NCBI RefSeq assembly: GCF_033807715.1
Contig: NC_084590.1
Location: forward strand, 39,551,005-39,615,004
Reading direction: 5' to 3'
DNA from: Cololabis saira
Taxonomy: Eukaryota > Chordata > Actinopteri > Beloniformes > Belonidae
DNA: 64,000 bases
The translations under genes and the position numbers were made by a program. Each line of letters starts with the position of its first letter. The first letter of the stretch is position 1. The notes under the pieces are model-generated. The model was not told the DNA's origin, did no database searches, and saw only the letters and a program-made list of their open reading frames with translations. Positions 12,557 to 33,311 of the stretch are shown here, in pieces.

Positions 12557-13130
12557 TAACTCCTGCTGAAGGAGCCGCACATGGGCCGAGAAGACGGAAG
12601 AGCCATCCGGCTGATGCAATGAGACGCTCAGGCATCTCAAACAGCCGTCTGTACTTTACTCTGTACAAATTCAAACTTTAAAGTAGTCGAGCGCGATGTA
12701 TTTATATGCAATAAACAAAAATCCGGTTTGGAGGCGATTTCAGAGTAGTTGTGTGGATGTTGCAGCCACCCCGCCCCCCCTTTAACACATTACTACATTG
12801 CAGGAGGAGAGACATTGCCTTTTATAGGAGTACAGTTCCCCAAAGTAGTCTGGGTGAACTGACATGAACCCAGTCGGTTCATTCAGGGGATTCCTTGTTC
12901 TGGGATTTGTCTATTTACGATTTGCTAATGTTATAATAAGTTAATATTTATTTTGGTCAATTGCAAAAAAATCAGCAAACGAGATAACAAACATCCACAG
13001 GTTTTTCCCTGGTCAACATTGTGATTATTTTGACCGAAAAGGTCTGGGCTTGAAGCATAAAGCTTATCTTGCCCACCTTTTAACATAATAGAATATACAA
13101 AAAGAACAAATGTAGTATCATGAGGTTACA

Positions 13131-13396
13131 CAAAATAATAATAATAATAATAGCTGTAATAACTGTAATAATAGTAATAATAATGATGATGATAATAATA
13201 ATAATAATAATAGTAATAATAATAATAGCTGTAATAACAGTAATAATAGTAATAATAATGATGATAATAATAATAATAGTAATAATAATAGCTGTAATAC
13301 TGTAATAATAGTAATGATAATAATAATAATAATGATAATAATAATAGCTGTAATAATAGTAATAGTAATAATAATGATAATAATAATAATAATGAT
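13131..13396. repeat. Long imperfect (AAT)n microsatellite
   Basis: About 265 bp is made almost only of AAT/GAT/AGT triplets, interrupted by the recurring phrase AGCTGTAATA, which appears five times at irregular spacing. The Ile-rich and Tyr/Leu-rich open frames across it are translation of the repeat, not genes. Confidence 0.95.
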
Positions 13397-14787
13397 ATTT
13401 CTGAAAACAGAAAGTGAAAAGATGCTAAAGAAACCGACAAAACCAATTTAGGTTGTCATTTCATCTCATGCATGTGTACATTCTTCTTTGTTTGCTTATT
13501 GTGCTCCTATATATGTGTAATTACCTTTGCTTTGAATAATATCTTGTATGCTTTTATTGAGTTTGCTAATTTAATGTCGTTTTTACAGCGTAACTTTAAA
13601 GATATCGAGTAGGGTGGGTAAGCTTTCTTTTCTTATTTTTTTTAAGTAATCAGCCAGCATGTGTACTGATAACATAAGCAGCACATTTGAGATCGTTTCT
13701 GATTTAGCAGGGCATGAAAAATCACTTTTCAGAGATGGATTCACTCGTTCATGCTTGTCTCAGAAAATATGCCTTTAATCTTTCTGATCTATAATCTCTC
13801 TTTTCTTGCCTCCGTTCATAATTGCTTCAAAAATATGTGACCAAAATCTTTGTCCTATGAACTTACTTTCCACCTCAAAATAGAAATGCACAATAACAGC
13901 TTTAAAAAAAGTCAAAGGATGAATGCAAGGAACATAAAACATTCTGTATAAATAATAAAGCTTAAAAAAAAACCTCAACGTAGCAATAACAAATCTAGTG
14001 ATTAAGCACATAATCCCACCATTAACAACGAGTACAACAAATAACCATGACAAAACATTTTGTTTAGTTAAAAAAATGTATTTCCAAATTGAGCCGAATT
14101 TCATTATTTATTTATTTTTTACATGTTAATTGATTATCTTCCAGAAAAGCCAAAGAAGTCAACAAAAAGAGAAACTCTTTCATCTAAATGTTTTTTCTTC
14201 TCAAGTGATTTCTAAATAAAAACTTTATTTAGTATTTAATTTTGTGATTATTTGACCCTGATGTTAAATCTCACTTTCCTGCACCCATGTATGTGACGTT
14301 TCCTCTTTTCTTCGGCTGTTGAATATGCACCTATGCGATCTTGTGTTTACGTCAGCTGCACTGCACTATTTCTGCATTGAACTTTCTGAAAGCAGCATAA
14401 AATAACTTTTTAATTTTTTAGCCGGCCAGGTCCCTCTGAAGGCCTGTAAGGTTGAGGCTTTTATACAATGAGCAAGACTTTCGATCTTTCTTTTGTTTGG
14501 CCATTCTTATTTTCACTCCATCCTTGAAGCTCTTAGCCACCTTTGCCATGTATCTCTGAACTAGCTTCATCATTGTTTATGTCTGACATAGTGCTGTAAA
14601 GTTGTTGCAACACAAGTTATTTTGTGTTGAATATAATAGAAAAGCCTCTTTTAGATGTTTTTTGACGATATTACAGATGGGAGGCTGTGAGATCTGGACA
14701 ACACTTCCTAAAAGTAATAAAATATTCCTTCAAATGAATGAAACCCAGCTATTTCAAAGTCCATCTATGTAGCAATACCACTTCTGA

Positions 14788-14803
14788 CCACATGGGGGCA
14801 GCG
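14788..14803 (+). promoter_or_regulatory. CTCF-like motif
   Basis: CCACATGGGGGCAGCG agrees with the CTCF core pattern (CCA, two variable bases, then GGGGGC). It is the weakest of the four sites listed for this window. Binding is not shown. Confidence 0.3.
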
Positions 14804-17465
14804 TATAAAACGATACGCCCCTGGTGTAAGATACAACAAAGTGCACTTCTAGTTGAAGAAAGTGGTATTACGCGGCTTCTCAGACCTCTGCTCATCACCG
14901 TCATGGCTCGTCATCTGTGGCTCTTTAATCAACACAGCAGATATACTCCCACATGGTCACCATTGGTATTGCTATATGGTGTGGCTATATCATGGAAAAA
15001 AAGAATGCCTTTGTGCTGCAATATTTTTAGCAGCAATGCGCCCTGTATAGAGTGATCCCCTGCCTTTAAGGCTCCAGCAGACCCCAGTGACCCTGCAGGT
15101 ATAGATGATGGATGATAGGAGCAATGCCACAGGCATGGTGGCACTCAGGTGTCCAACACTTGTGTAAGACATATAAATACACAGTATCTCTTGATTTTAC
15201 ACACAAGCGATGCACCAGTCAAAAAGATGCTGTGAATGGAAGTTAAAGGTGCTGTATTTGATGTCACCTTGACACATATCAATTTTCATGAAGTCTCACA
15301 AAACAAAGCGTACGAGAGAGGTATCGAATTTCCCCACTCCAACAGCCTGTGTGTCTTTAGAAGGGTGCCTCAGCAACATAGCAGCTTTTGGCAGAGCGTC
15401 AACAGCGCTGACGTCCGAAGATCTACGTCATAGACGGTACTATTATTGGCAGTACAGTGTGTGTAGATCACACTGTGGTTTGGACATGATTTAGAGTCTT
15501 TCAAATTGGACACGCATCGAAAATACATTTTCTGTTTAGATCATTCCGAATTTCTGACAATGGATGAGACGCATAGAAGCTTTTTAAACATACTGAAAAT
15601 GGTGTGGTGGACCACATCCAGCATGCTGCGTGCTAAAGTTGGACAAAATCAGTATGCACTCGTAGCCCTGGCCAGACTGTGCAGTGACTCATGGTTGTTA
15701 CCCCTTTAAACCCCAGCGCTTGGTCACACCCCACAGGGCGTGACCCCGCCCCCTCAAACCACCTGCTGGGAAACGTTAAGACATGTTTGACATCAGAGAG
15801 CTTTTCAACCGTTTTTGATCAAAAGATGTCACTGAACTTGAATTAGGACATCAGAAAATTGTGTTTAAATGTCTTTTTAACATCTTCAGACACAAAGATG
15901 CAGAATACACGTGATATCAGACCGTGTGCACGTTCATAACTCATTATGATGTGTCATCTTTCCGAATGCTTGTACGTCCTCTGTATTTGTTATTGCTACG
16001 CCGACATCCCTGGTGAGGGACGTTTGTCCACCTCGTGTGATGCATGGGTTTTATGATCATCCTCACGTGTCTCTTGGTTGTCCCCATCATCGCTCACAGC
16101 ACACCACAAGGGCAAATGGGCCTTTTGTAGTGCTCTTAAATACCCATCACATGCCCAACGACAGCTCAGTGGACAGTAAATTGACTCTCTTCAGCTTCCT
16201 TTCACTATTAAGTCCATGCAGAGAAAGCTGTAATTGAGGACAGTGGACAGGTTTTCTTAAATATTGGTTAAAAACAATGTTCTGGTTTTTAGATAATGTG
16301 TTTTTCAGACGTGGTTAGCTGTTTTGAGCCCATCATACATAGTTGGAGGATGTAATAATGTCTCTATATGGAGACACTTGAGTGAAATTTGAGTCACGTA
16401 TCCCCGACAGTAATGTATAATGCTGCATAACTGATATTCTTCTGTAAAATATAAGTAGTTAACATATACCTGCAGTAATATTTGAGTCATGCTGTTAGTG
16501 GATCAGAGGATTTGCTCATTTTGAGTTTCACGTTCCCTTCTGAGGTCACACGTTGGCTCTGCTAAAAGTCATTTGAAGGAGCCATTCAGCTTGTGGCTCG
16601 ACGGCGAGGTCCGTGTGACTGGTTGCTATTTCAAATCCGTTCACATGGACCCGCGAGTCACTGGCAGGTGGCGTGCTCTGCGATTGGCCGAGAGGAGGGC
16701 TGGGCCCAGTCCTGCCCACCCGCCTTTTTTTAGCCGCTGTTACTTCTGAACCACTGGCTGCTGCCGCCTCTTCTTTTCTGGGCACCAACGTGGCAAATGT
16801 TCTTTCATCTTGTTTTTTTTTTTTTTTCTTTCCACATTCATTTATTGGCATGACAAGCTCTCATAAAGTACAGATGTTTTTCTTTTTTTTTTCTTTTCCT
16901 TTGCTGTTCCTCTCTGGCTTAATCCCTTTGCATTATGACTGTTCGGTGTCTGTGTGTTGGTCAAAGCTGCAGACACAAGTCAGAACGGTTTAACTCCAGC
17001 TGACGTCTATGACCTGGAATCTTGCTTACTTAGAGACACGACCAAACTTTTTTGTCACGGGGTGCCAGAAAGCACAGATCTTTATCTCGTCTTGCACTTT
17101 AACTCTTAACGCAAGTCAAATCAGCAATCCAAGTCATAGCTGAGGATTTGTTTGACATCCACCTTTAAAATTGTGTCCTCTAACAGCATAAAACAATGCA
17201 ATAGGTCAACATTTCCTCGCAGTCTTGTGTACATGACCTGGTCTTCTGGGGCCGGGGGGGGGGGTATTGTCGTCATAACAGCTGCCTCTGAGTCCATGTG
17301 ATGTGTCAGGGTTCTATTTGTGTGCCAGACACCTGAATGGTTTACACACAAAGAGGCATCCGTATCACATGTCAAACCCCGGCTTGTAAACGTCTCTCCC
17401 AAGCCCCGTTATCTCCACTTGACTGTTAAGTCGTCTGCACTCCGGAGGACGCACTTTGAAGGGAC

Positions 17466-17532
17466 TATAAACTAAGAGCAGAGCAGCAGAGCAGCTGAGC
17501 TCACCAACGGCAGGATTCTCCTGTTTTGTATT
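17466..17532 (+). promoter_or_regulatory. slc7a1: Candidate slc7a1 core promoter and non-coding first exon
   Basis: A TATAAA box is at 17466-17471 (in GGGACTATAAACTAAG). About 60 bp downstream a good donor, ATT|GTGAGT, sits at 17532/17533. A transcript starting near 17496 would give a short non-coding exon spliced to the coding exon at 20633 or 20636. The spacing is typical of a TATA promoter, but the link to slc7a1 is inferred. Mammalian SLC7A1 promoters are described as GC-rich and TATA-less, so an alternative start is possible. Confidence 0.35.
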
Positions 17533-19095
17533 GTGAGTAACTCGTCCGTCTTGTGGGGCAGATTTATGCGCGCGTCTGCTGTGCTGTTTTAGAGGAGGTT
17601 TTGAAGCTGAATCTGCTCTGTCAACATTATGGATTGCACCCTAGTTATGGCATGGTTGTTTGGCTGTTAACGGGAATGACAGCCTACTCTGTGACTTTCT
17701 CTGCACGATGTAACACATCCATTACTTCTGACTTTATTGCATTAATATTGCATTCATTGATTCTATTTGCCGGTTATTCGGCATCCATCAAGTAGGGTCA
17801 CACATTGGGAGTGAGCAGGAGTTTTGCTGCTGTTTGTGTTCAGACTTGATAATACATCCATATTAACTGGAAGAATTAGCATGAAATGAAAGTTTAACTA
17901 AATATGTGGCATGTTAGTCCACCACATTTATTTAAAATGTAAAATGCACATGGATTTATATATTTTCATTTTGAGTGAGATGTGTTATAACAGAATTAGA
18001 GATGTGTGCACATTTCATAGTTGCAGCTCTAGACCACTATACCAATATTCAAGATTCTGTATTTGTCATCGTTCATACAATTAAATTACAGGCACTTCAT
18101 CTCAGATGCTGGTCCTAATATAAGTGCAATATAAGTAAGAAAATAATAAATATAAAGCGCAAGATAAGTAAAAAAAAAAGTATTTAATGCCCAGATGATT
18201 TCCGTGTGATGGTGGTTTAGGAGGGAATAGCATAAAATCGCTGTAAATATTCCTCACGTCTTGCTTTATAATAAGCCTAAGTAATGCTTCTCCGTCGAAA
18301 CAACCACGTCACGATGCAGAGTCTCTCCGTCAACGCAAATCCCCCTCTGCAGAGGTCGACGTACACGTGCATCATCGGGGACCGCAAGAAAAGCAACTGC
18401 TAGATTTGTTCTGTTTTCATATTTCCCGCAGCTATTTTTTTCTTCATCCTTTTCAAGTCGCGTAGAAAGATTGTTTACTGCAATGTTTGCAAAAAAACAC
18501 TGATGCTCAACATTTATCAGCTCCAACTCACGTGAAATATAGTCTTATTTACTCCGTTTCTGTCTGAGATGCAAACAGGGTGTAAAGAAAAGGAAACACT
18601 ACCACCTACTGGTTGGTTGTGTAATTACAGCGCGACGGAACAGAAGTATAAACGCCAGCGACAGCGAAGGGCTGTGCGTACACGTGTCGCTACTATGCAG
18701 AAGCATAAATCAGACTGTAGAGGTCACTCAGTGTGTCTTTCCCCGTGAGCATTGCCATTGTTAATATTTAGAAATCGGGATAGCTGATGGCTGACTTATG
18801 ATGGCGTGGCTGATACGTGACTGATAGGTTTCTTTTTTCCTCTCCGTACAATGAGATATAACACTTTTAAAATATCAAATGTTGGTAAAATCCACTAAAT
18901 ACATTTCTAAATGATGCAGAGGAATCAGAGGTTTTTTGTGTTTTGTCTTTTTAAGCATAAACATTTCTCCAAAACGGATGTTACTGATCTTTCTTTTAGA
19001 GTTTTTCAGATGCTATTTTTTTATTTTCTCTCTGACACCGATGTATCTGGTGTTTGGGAATCGGCCAATACTGAGATCAGCCAGCATCAGCGCTC
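17533..19095. other. Putative first intron of slc7a1, repeat-derived
   Basis: No coding sequence is supported. A phrase near 18054-18095 resembles the tail of a fish LINE, and the segment at about 18180-18730 looks like decayed transposon sequence. Short open frames here have no recognisable domain. Confidence 0.4.
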
Positions 19096-19671
19096 GGCCG
19101 TGTTTCCAGTGTTTCCACCCCTAGATTTGCCCAAAACCCAATGGAAACAGCTCTAATTCAATAAAACAGTTTTTCGCTTCCAGGAGGGGTTTTTTCCGGT
19201 GATTTGATTATCCAGTTTATCGTCAGTGTTATGGAAACACTTTTTGCGTTACTTTCTCGAGCAGCGCTGGATTTGACGCAGCCGTCCAATCTAAAGTCAT
19301 CGAAATCTAGTTTCCAGCTGTTTTTGGCCTCATTCATACGATGTAGTTGTGCTGTAACAGCACTTAACCATCATACATCACATAAGGGCTCATTTGACTG
19401 AACATCCGCTGCCTTCGTATTGGGACCATTTTCTCAACAGCGTTAGCGGCAATCACAGTCATTTCTAAAAGACTAAAGATGTTTTTGTCCATCTTCTTCA
19501 ACGCTGAAGAAAATGGACAATGGATGAGATACGGAGGGTGATGAGAATTGTGCTTATTCGAGAAACACCGTTCGATGGAAACACCGTTAAATGGAAACGG
19601 GTGCGACGCCACCTTTATCGCAAATTCAGAGATTTGATTTTCTTTTGCGCCAAAACTAATGGAAACACGAC
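19096..19671. mobile_element. MITE with GTGTTTCCA ends
   Basis: The left end (GGCCGTGTTTCCAG) and right end (ATGGAAACACGACC) are inverted repeats. TGGAAACA-type motifs recur inside in both orientations, as in subterminal transposase sites. No clear target duplication was found, so the exact borders are approximate. Confidence 0.5.
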
Positions 19672-19949
19672 CAGTGTGATTTTGATTTCATTTCTATAAA
19701 TGAACAAATTAAAACTTCATTTTTAAAGGTTCAAATACAGCTAGTAGTGATCACATACACAAACATACATATTTGTCATAAACATTCACACACAAAGCTC
19801 ACACCAGAGTCCGACCGGCTCTGTTTTCTGTTTTTCATTTCAAACAAGTAAAAGTGAAGATGCCATTTGTATGTTCAGTGTTTCTTTTGTTTTGTTGTTA
19901 AATATGAATATGAATAAAATGTTAAAATCATGTAGCCTAAACTCACCTT

Positions 19950-20595
19950 CAATCAATTTTCATTCTGCAAAAAAGAGCCATAAGAATAATCAGTAGAAAA
20001 CGATATAGAAATCCAACAAATCCATTATTCCTTCAGTTAAAATTGTTGAAATTTCATGAATTAGTAGACCATAGTATTCTGCAAATTATGTTTAAAACTC
20101 ATAAATAAAACTTTACAAATCAACATTCAGAAAATATTTGAAAAAAGAGAAAGCAAGTATAACTTAAAAGGAACAGAGATTTTTTAAAAACCAAGATGCA
20201 GGACAAAATTGATGGAACGTTGTGTTTCTGTGAAAGGAATCAGTTTATGGAACAATCTGAATAAAGAAAACAAAGAATCCAAATCAAACATTACATTCAA
20301 AAGAACAATTAAAGCCTGTATGTTAAGTAAATATAATGAAATATGTTAGTTAAGTTTGATTGACATGCCCATAGATGGCGGTAATTTTATTTTATTTTAG
20401 TTTTTTATTCACTTAGTTGTTTTTTTTTTTGTTTTTTTTTAATTTATGATATTTGTGAAGTTATTTCTTGGAAAAAGGGGCAGATCAGATAAGATTCTTC
20501 TTCTTTCTGCTCCCTTTTCATTCACAATTTAAGAACATTTGTATTTGTATTGAATTGTTTTATTTTTTTGAATGAAATAAAGAATAAATGAAATG
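19950..20595 (+). mobile_element. 5'-truncated LINE (reverse transcriptase end and 3' UTR) with 11-bp TSD
   Basis: The left part still shows a decayed reverse-transcriptase C-terminus of the type RAIRI.S...Y..PTNPLF. The rest is the 3' UTR shared with the copy at 53906-54260, ending in GAATGAAATAAAGAATAAATG. The insert is bounded by an exact 11-bp duplication, AAACTCACCTT (19939-19949 and 20596-20606). It ends only about 37-40 bp before the first coding exon of slc7a1. Confidence 0.85.
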
Positions 20596-20671
20596 AAACT
20601 CACCTTGACCTGGCCCTTTCACGCTCTGCCAGCAGTTTCTGCGGACCTGTTGGCGCTGAGAGCCCGTGAAG

Positions 20672-29004
<8,333 letters not shown>

Positions 29005-30730
29005 GGTTCTTCTATCTGCTTTGGCTCGGTTCTGCAGATGAAACTTTGACACGTGGTAAATGAGTGTTAAACTGTACATATGTAAATGTATATGTTTGTG
29101 TTTGTATATGTTTGTGCCTACTGGACTATAAACCTTGGTGCTTACAGGTAGCTATAACAGTGTGACGTATGGAAACGGCTTTATATGTATACAGTTGTGT
29201 GAAAAGGTGTTTGCCCCCTCACACACATGTTTATATCTCTCAGATGCAGCTTTATTGGGTTACTTTGTTGCTGAGGAAAGAAGCACAAGACTTTGACTGT
29301 TTGATGCTTTTTAAGAGTTTAGAAAAAGCAACATGCTGCTGTAGATAATCTACAGTTCTCCATTACCAGTATCGTCGCGCATCTACACGAAGGCGTGGAT
29401 GAAGTCGCCTTGCAGCAGACCGAATCAAAGTTTTACCAGAGATCAAGAGCAGCAGTGTTGTCATCATCAGGAGAATTTGCACTTTTTTTTATTAAGAAAA
29501 AGTGAACTAATGTGAACTGAATGATCAGATACGACAGAGGATGTATTTTGAGTGCTTATCTCCCAAACAAATGTTACAAACCCTGCGGGGATACACTCGA
29601 GTATGGCCTCCCTCCATCACTTGACTTGACTTGAAAGTATACATACACTACAGTGTCTGTTTTTAAAGTACACTTTGGGTTTTATATTGGTAGTAGAGCG
29701 GATTTTTTTACTCTAGAAAACCATTTTCACTTTTTAGTTCACGTTCATTTAATTGTGAAGAACAGTCCCATCAACTAGTCATGTAGATTTACGGTTTACA
29801 GAACGAACAAACTGTGTTTTTCTGCATGAATGGGAAGTTTAAGCAGGATATAAATAACTGCTGGTGGGAATTAAAAAAACACCGGTTGTGAGTGTGCAAA
29901 GAGCCACATGGCAGCTGAAATCTGAAAGTTACATTTCCAAATATGTGCGTTTATTAAAGAATGAATATACAACCAGGTAAAATATCCCTTTAAAACGCAA
30001 CTTTAAAAGGAAGATTGTGTATTTAACATCAGCTCCGTGAACAAAGTGCATTAATTATTATTATTATTTTATTTTTTTGTTCTATGCAAGTTCCACTGGT
30101 CTGGCCTGAAGTCAGATTCTGGTAAATGTTTTATGTGTCAGAATATCTATATACATGAACAGATGGTAGAGATTTCTCTGGCAGGGACATCAGACTACCA
30201 CATTAACAATGTTGTAAATAAATGCTGTGTTTGTCACTGAACTTTAAGGCAACGTAGAAAAATGTGTTTCATAAACTTGTTTTGTTGGGGTTTTTTTGTT
30301 TTCCTGTGTCTCAAATACTTTTCACAATTTCCTGGTATATGTGTAAGTTAGCAGGACATTAAATACTTTAAGTAAGTGCCTGTTAGAGATGTCGTCTCTT
30401 TAGCATTTAGTTTCAGTCTTTGTAAATACACTTTTGGCATTATGTTCATGGCGCTGCAATAATGTGGAGAGTATCTTTAGTGCCTTTTGCGGTGTTCGCT
30501 GTGTGCCAGAGAGCAGGCAAAACCAAAGCTGGTTTTTATTATGTGCATGAAACATGCAAACATCTGTTTCATGGAAGCATTTGCTTGCTACGGGGAGAAA
30601 AAAAAAGTTGATACCAATTTTTATTACGCTGCTAATGTATCTTGTAAATGTCAGATGTATGCTTGACATGGGTTTTGGTTTGTAATGTCCTTGCTGTAAA
30701 TAAATAAATGCTTAAAGTTAAAAGCCCAAA
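29005..30730 (+). other. slc7a1: slc7a1 3' untranslated region
   Basis: AT-rich, non-coding sequence follows the stop codon. AATAAA signals occur at 30217-30222 and overlapping at 30699-30708, suggesting a shorter and a longer 3' end. An AT-rich run lies at 30055-30078. A segment near 29191-29225 resembles the end of a fish DNA transposon. No match to the miR-122 seed site (ACACTCC) was seen, although mammalian CAT-1 mRNA is a known miR-122 target. Confidence 0.7.
30697..30709 (+). terminator. slc7a1: Distal poly(A) signal of slc7a1
   Basis: Two overlapping AATAAA hexamers (TAAATAAATAAATG) are followed by T-rich sequence within about 40 bp, as expected for cleavage and polyadenylation. A proximal AATAAA lies at 30217-30222. 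Confidence 0.65.
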
Positions 30731-31520
30731 TGTTTTTTGGATGTTTATTTATAACTTTTTTTTAATGATAAAAGTGTATTTTCATTTGACGTTGCACAGC
30801 AGATTAAATGTAAAACAATCAAGATGTGTAGCAAAAATGTTACAAAAATATGACTTGTTTTACTTTGTTCTGGACGTCACGGTCAGAAATTCTGCTTTTC
30901 CCGCCTACAGACGGGCAGTCAGAGCTTCAGTGTATTTAGTCGCTGCTTGTTTGTGGACATTTCTGCATTCAGATGAGTCTCCAGTAACCGGTACCAGTTA
31001 CTCCAGTAACTCTTTACTGGGTTGAATCAGGTATATGACCTGTCCACCGAAAAGCATCCCCTTCTTTTTGTCTTCCGAAAGTCTCAAGCTGCGTTCAACT
31101 GCAGCAGTCGCATCATCAACAAACACCAGTCAGCAGTTGGCAGCCAAACATGTCCATACCATAACACTTTCTCTGCCATGTATGACACATGATGTATGAC
31201 ACTTTGGACCAAAACTTATTGGGTTTTTTGCCGTATTCATCCTCTTTCCCATCATTCTACTATTACTAAGTCTATCATGGGTTAAATTTTATTCCAACAC
31301 AGAAAACATTTGTAAATGTTAACCTGGAAGTCTGTCCAGGCGTTCCTGTTCTTGAATACGTCAGTTGTTGAATGTTGTAAATCCTCTGCGTTTACGTTCA
31401 TAAAGGGGACTCTTGATTGCAGATTTTGAGAATGATACATCCATCTTCTCCAGTTTTTCTTTTTATTCTGTTAAAGGAGCATGAGGCAGGATTGAGGCAA
31501 GATTTATGATTAAGATTATG

Positions 31521-31723
31521 ATTAAGATTCCCAGAATATTCAAATTTTTTGAGATAGGATATTTGAGTTTTCTTAAGCTGTAAGCCATGATCAGCAATAT
31601 TAAAATAATAAAAGGCTTGCAATATTTCAGTTGATGTGTAATGAATCCAGAATGTATGACATTTTTGTTTTTGTAATTGCATTACAGAAAATCACAATAT
31701 TCAAATTTTCTGAGACAGTCCTG
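31521..31723. mobile_element. Half copy of the mariner-like foldback MITE
   Basis: It matches the right half of the element at 24087-24453 almost base for base, ending CTGAGACAGTCCTG then TA. The left arm is missing. Both places that read ATTCTAATT in the other copy read ATTCAAATT here, a coupled change. Confidence 0.85.
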
Positions 31724-32253
31724 TATGTGATCATTAACTTTAGCTTTCTATTGTCATGTGCTGTCATGTCTGTCCGCCGGTTTGTCCTGAATTGTACTTG
31801 TTATTTCTACTCAGTCAAAATATGAGTTCATTTTGCATTTGATGATACTGTAGCAAGACGTCTCGAAAAAGTTGAAGAGGGGGCAACAAAAGGCTGGCAT
31901 AGTAACTGGCACAAATGAAAAACAACAGGAGGAGCATGTGTGGACTGCCTCAGTCTTGCAGGACTGTTGGGCAGATAGAATCCTGCATCAGACGAGAACT
32001 GGACAACATTATTATCCGAAAACAAAGAAGCAATGCTGCACGGTGACTAACTTTTTGGAGGAATATGGCTGCCATCAAAATCAAAGTAGTCTTTTTTTTT
32101 TTCCTTAGATTATTTGAAAAGTTAAGGTATACATAACGTAAGGCCTGAATGTCAATTTTAAAAATAAAGAATAATATCAAATAGAAAAAATTATTTTTTT
32201 TAAAGTGTTTTTTAAAGGTGTGTGCCCAACCTGACGTCAATCACGAAACCAAT

Positions 32254-33055
32254 ATTCTTACTCCAAAAAAAGCAATGCGACTCATAAACAAAGTTAGATA
32301 CAAGCACCCAACCAACCATTTATTTATAGACACAAATGAGCTCAAATTCAATGAACTGGTGGACTTTACAACTTCACAGATTATGTTCAAAATTAACAAG
32401 AACATGCTGCCAGACTGTTTCCAAAACATGTTTAATTTAAGACAAAGTCATTACAACCTCAGAGGGGAGAGAGATACAGGAAATCAAAAATCAGAACCAA
32501 CACCAAACTGAGATGCTACAGTGACAGGTGGATGTTTGGAATAAATTAGATAGGGATTTGAAATCAAGTAGAACCTTAACCTTATTTAAAAAAAATATTG
32601 TAATGTAATGAGTGGTGATGCTTACTATGTTGATTTGGGTATTCATTTAATTGGTGATTTGGTTTGATTATTCAAGGATGAAGGAAACATGTAGACTGCA
32701 CCTTTTTTTTCTTTCTTATTTTTCGAGGAATCTTTGTTATCCCCATGGAGGCAATTTGTTTTACTGGCAGTCTTATCTCTTACTTCTTGCTTTTATTTCA
32801 TTACTTTAATTAATTATTTTGAGGGTAGGCAATGATGAATAAGCTTTGCTTCAGCCTACACCTTCTTCGGTCTAGATGTTATTTGTATATTGGAAACTTT
32901 TTTGTAATGTTTTCTTTCAACAGTGTATTCGTTTCCTTGTTGTCATTTTTATTTTATTTTTAATTTTGTAAAAGCTATTTTGATGTTTGTCTTATTCTTT
33001 TTTTGTGATGTCATGACCGAAATAAACTAAATAAACTAAATTAAAAAAAAAAAAA
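32254..33055 (+). mobile_element. 3' end of a LINE with reverse-transcriptase remnant
   Basis: The start encodes KAMRLINKVRYKHPTNHLFI followed by a segment through FNELVDFTTSQIMFKINKNM to HYNLRGERD, the typical C-terminal region of a fish non-LTR reverse transcriptase. It is then out of frame and followed by a 3' UTR ending in (CTAAATAAA)n and a poly-A run at about 33041-33055. It is 5'-truncated and belongs to the same broad family as 19950 and 53906. Its poly-A tail stops just before the GC-rich first-exon region of mtus2. Confidence 0.85.
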
Positions 33056-33311
33056 AACGTCACTCCGTGCCTCTCACCTCTCCGGGGAAGGTAGTTCCCT
33101 GCTCTCGCCGGCAGGGGGCGGTGTGCGCCCAGGTTGGCCGCGGGTCTCCTCTCCTCCTCTCCTCCTCTCCTCCTCTCCTCCTCTCCTCCCTGTTTTCCAG
33201 CGTTGCTGCAGACTCAAGAGTCCCCTTCATCTCGCCTCAAAGTGGATGTGCCCCTCCTCCTCCTCCTGCACTGTCGACGTCTGCTCCGGCGGATTTACCC
33301 GAATCTACCCG
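33056..33311 (+). promoter_or_regulatory. mtus2: Candidate mtus2 promoter and non-coding first exon
   Basis: A GC-rich island with a CTCF-like site at 33108 and a (TCCTC)n run at 33149-33189 leads to a clean donor CCCG|GTAAGG at 33311/33312. No TATA box is visible. The coding exon of mtus2 at 40500 needs an upstream 5' exon, and this is the best candidate in the intervening 10 kb. The link is by position only. Confidence 0.45.
33108..33122 (+). promoter_or_regulatory. CTCF-like motif at the mtus2 promoter
   Basis: CCGGCAGGGGGCGGT matches the CTCF core on the plus strand. It lies between slc7a1 and mtus2 and faces the minus-strand motif at 52071, the convergent arrangement seen at loop anchors. 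Confidence 0.45.

Larger units (their letters stand above)
12716..17460. other. Intergenic region upstream of slc7a1
   Basis: No gene was recognised. The region holds the AAT microsatellite described separately, AT-rich sequence, a mildly GC-rich patch at about 16545-16760 containing an inverted CCAAT box (GATTGG at about 16681), and a poly-T tract at 16811-16828. Open frames here (for example 14738-15055 and 16546-16993) have no recognisable domain and no conserved-looking splice context. Confidence 0.45.

Noticed and set aside
13120..13446. Ile-rich and Tyr/Leu-rich open frames
   Set aside because: Translation of an AAT microsatellite.
32218..32511. 97-codon open frame as a host gene
   Set aside because: The sequence is the reverse-transcriptase C-terminus of a truncated LINE.
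30731..33055. A PDGFRL-like gene between the two genes, as in the SLC7A2-MTUS1 locus
   Set aside because: The gap holds only a mariner half-copy and a LINE tail; no immunoglobulin-domain exon is present. Its absence agrees with the slc7a1-mtus2 locus.
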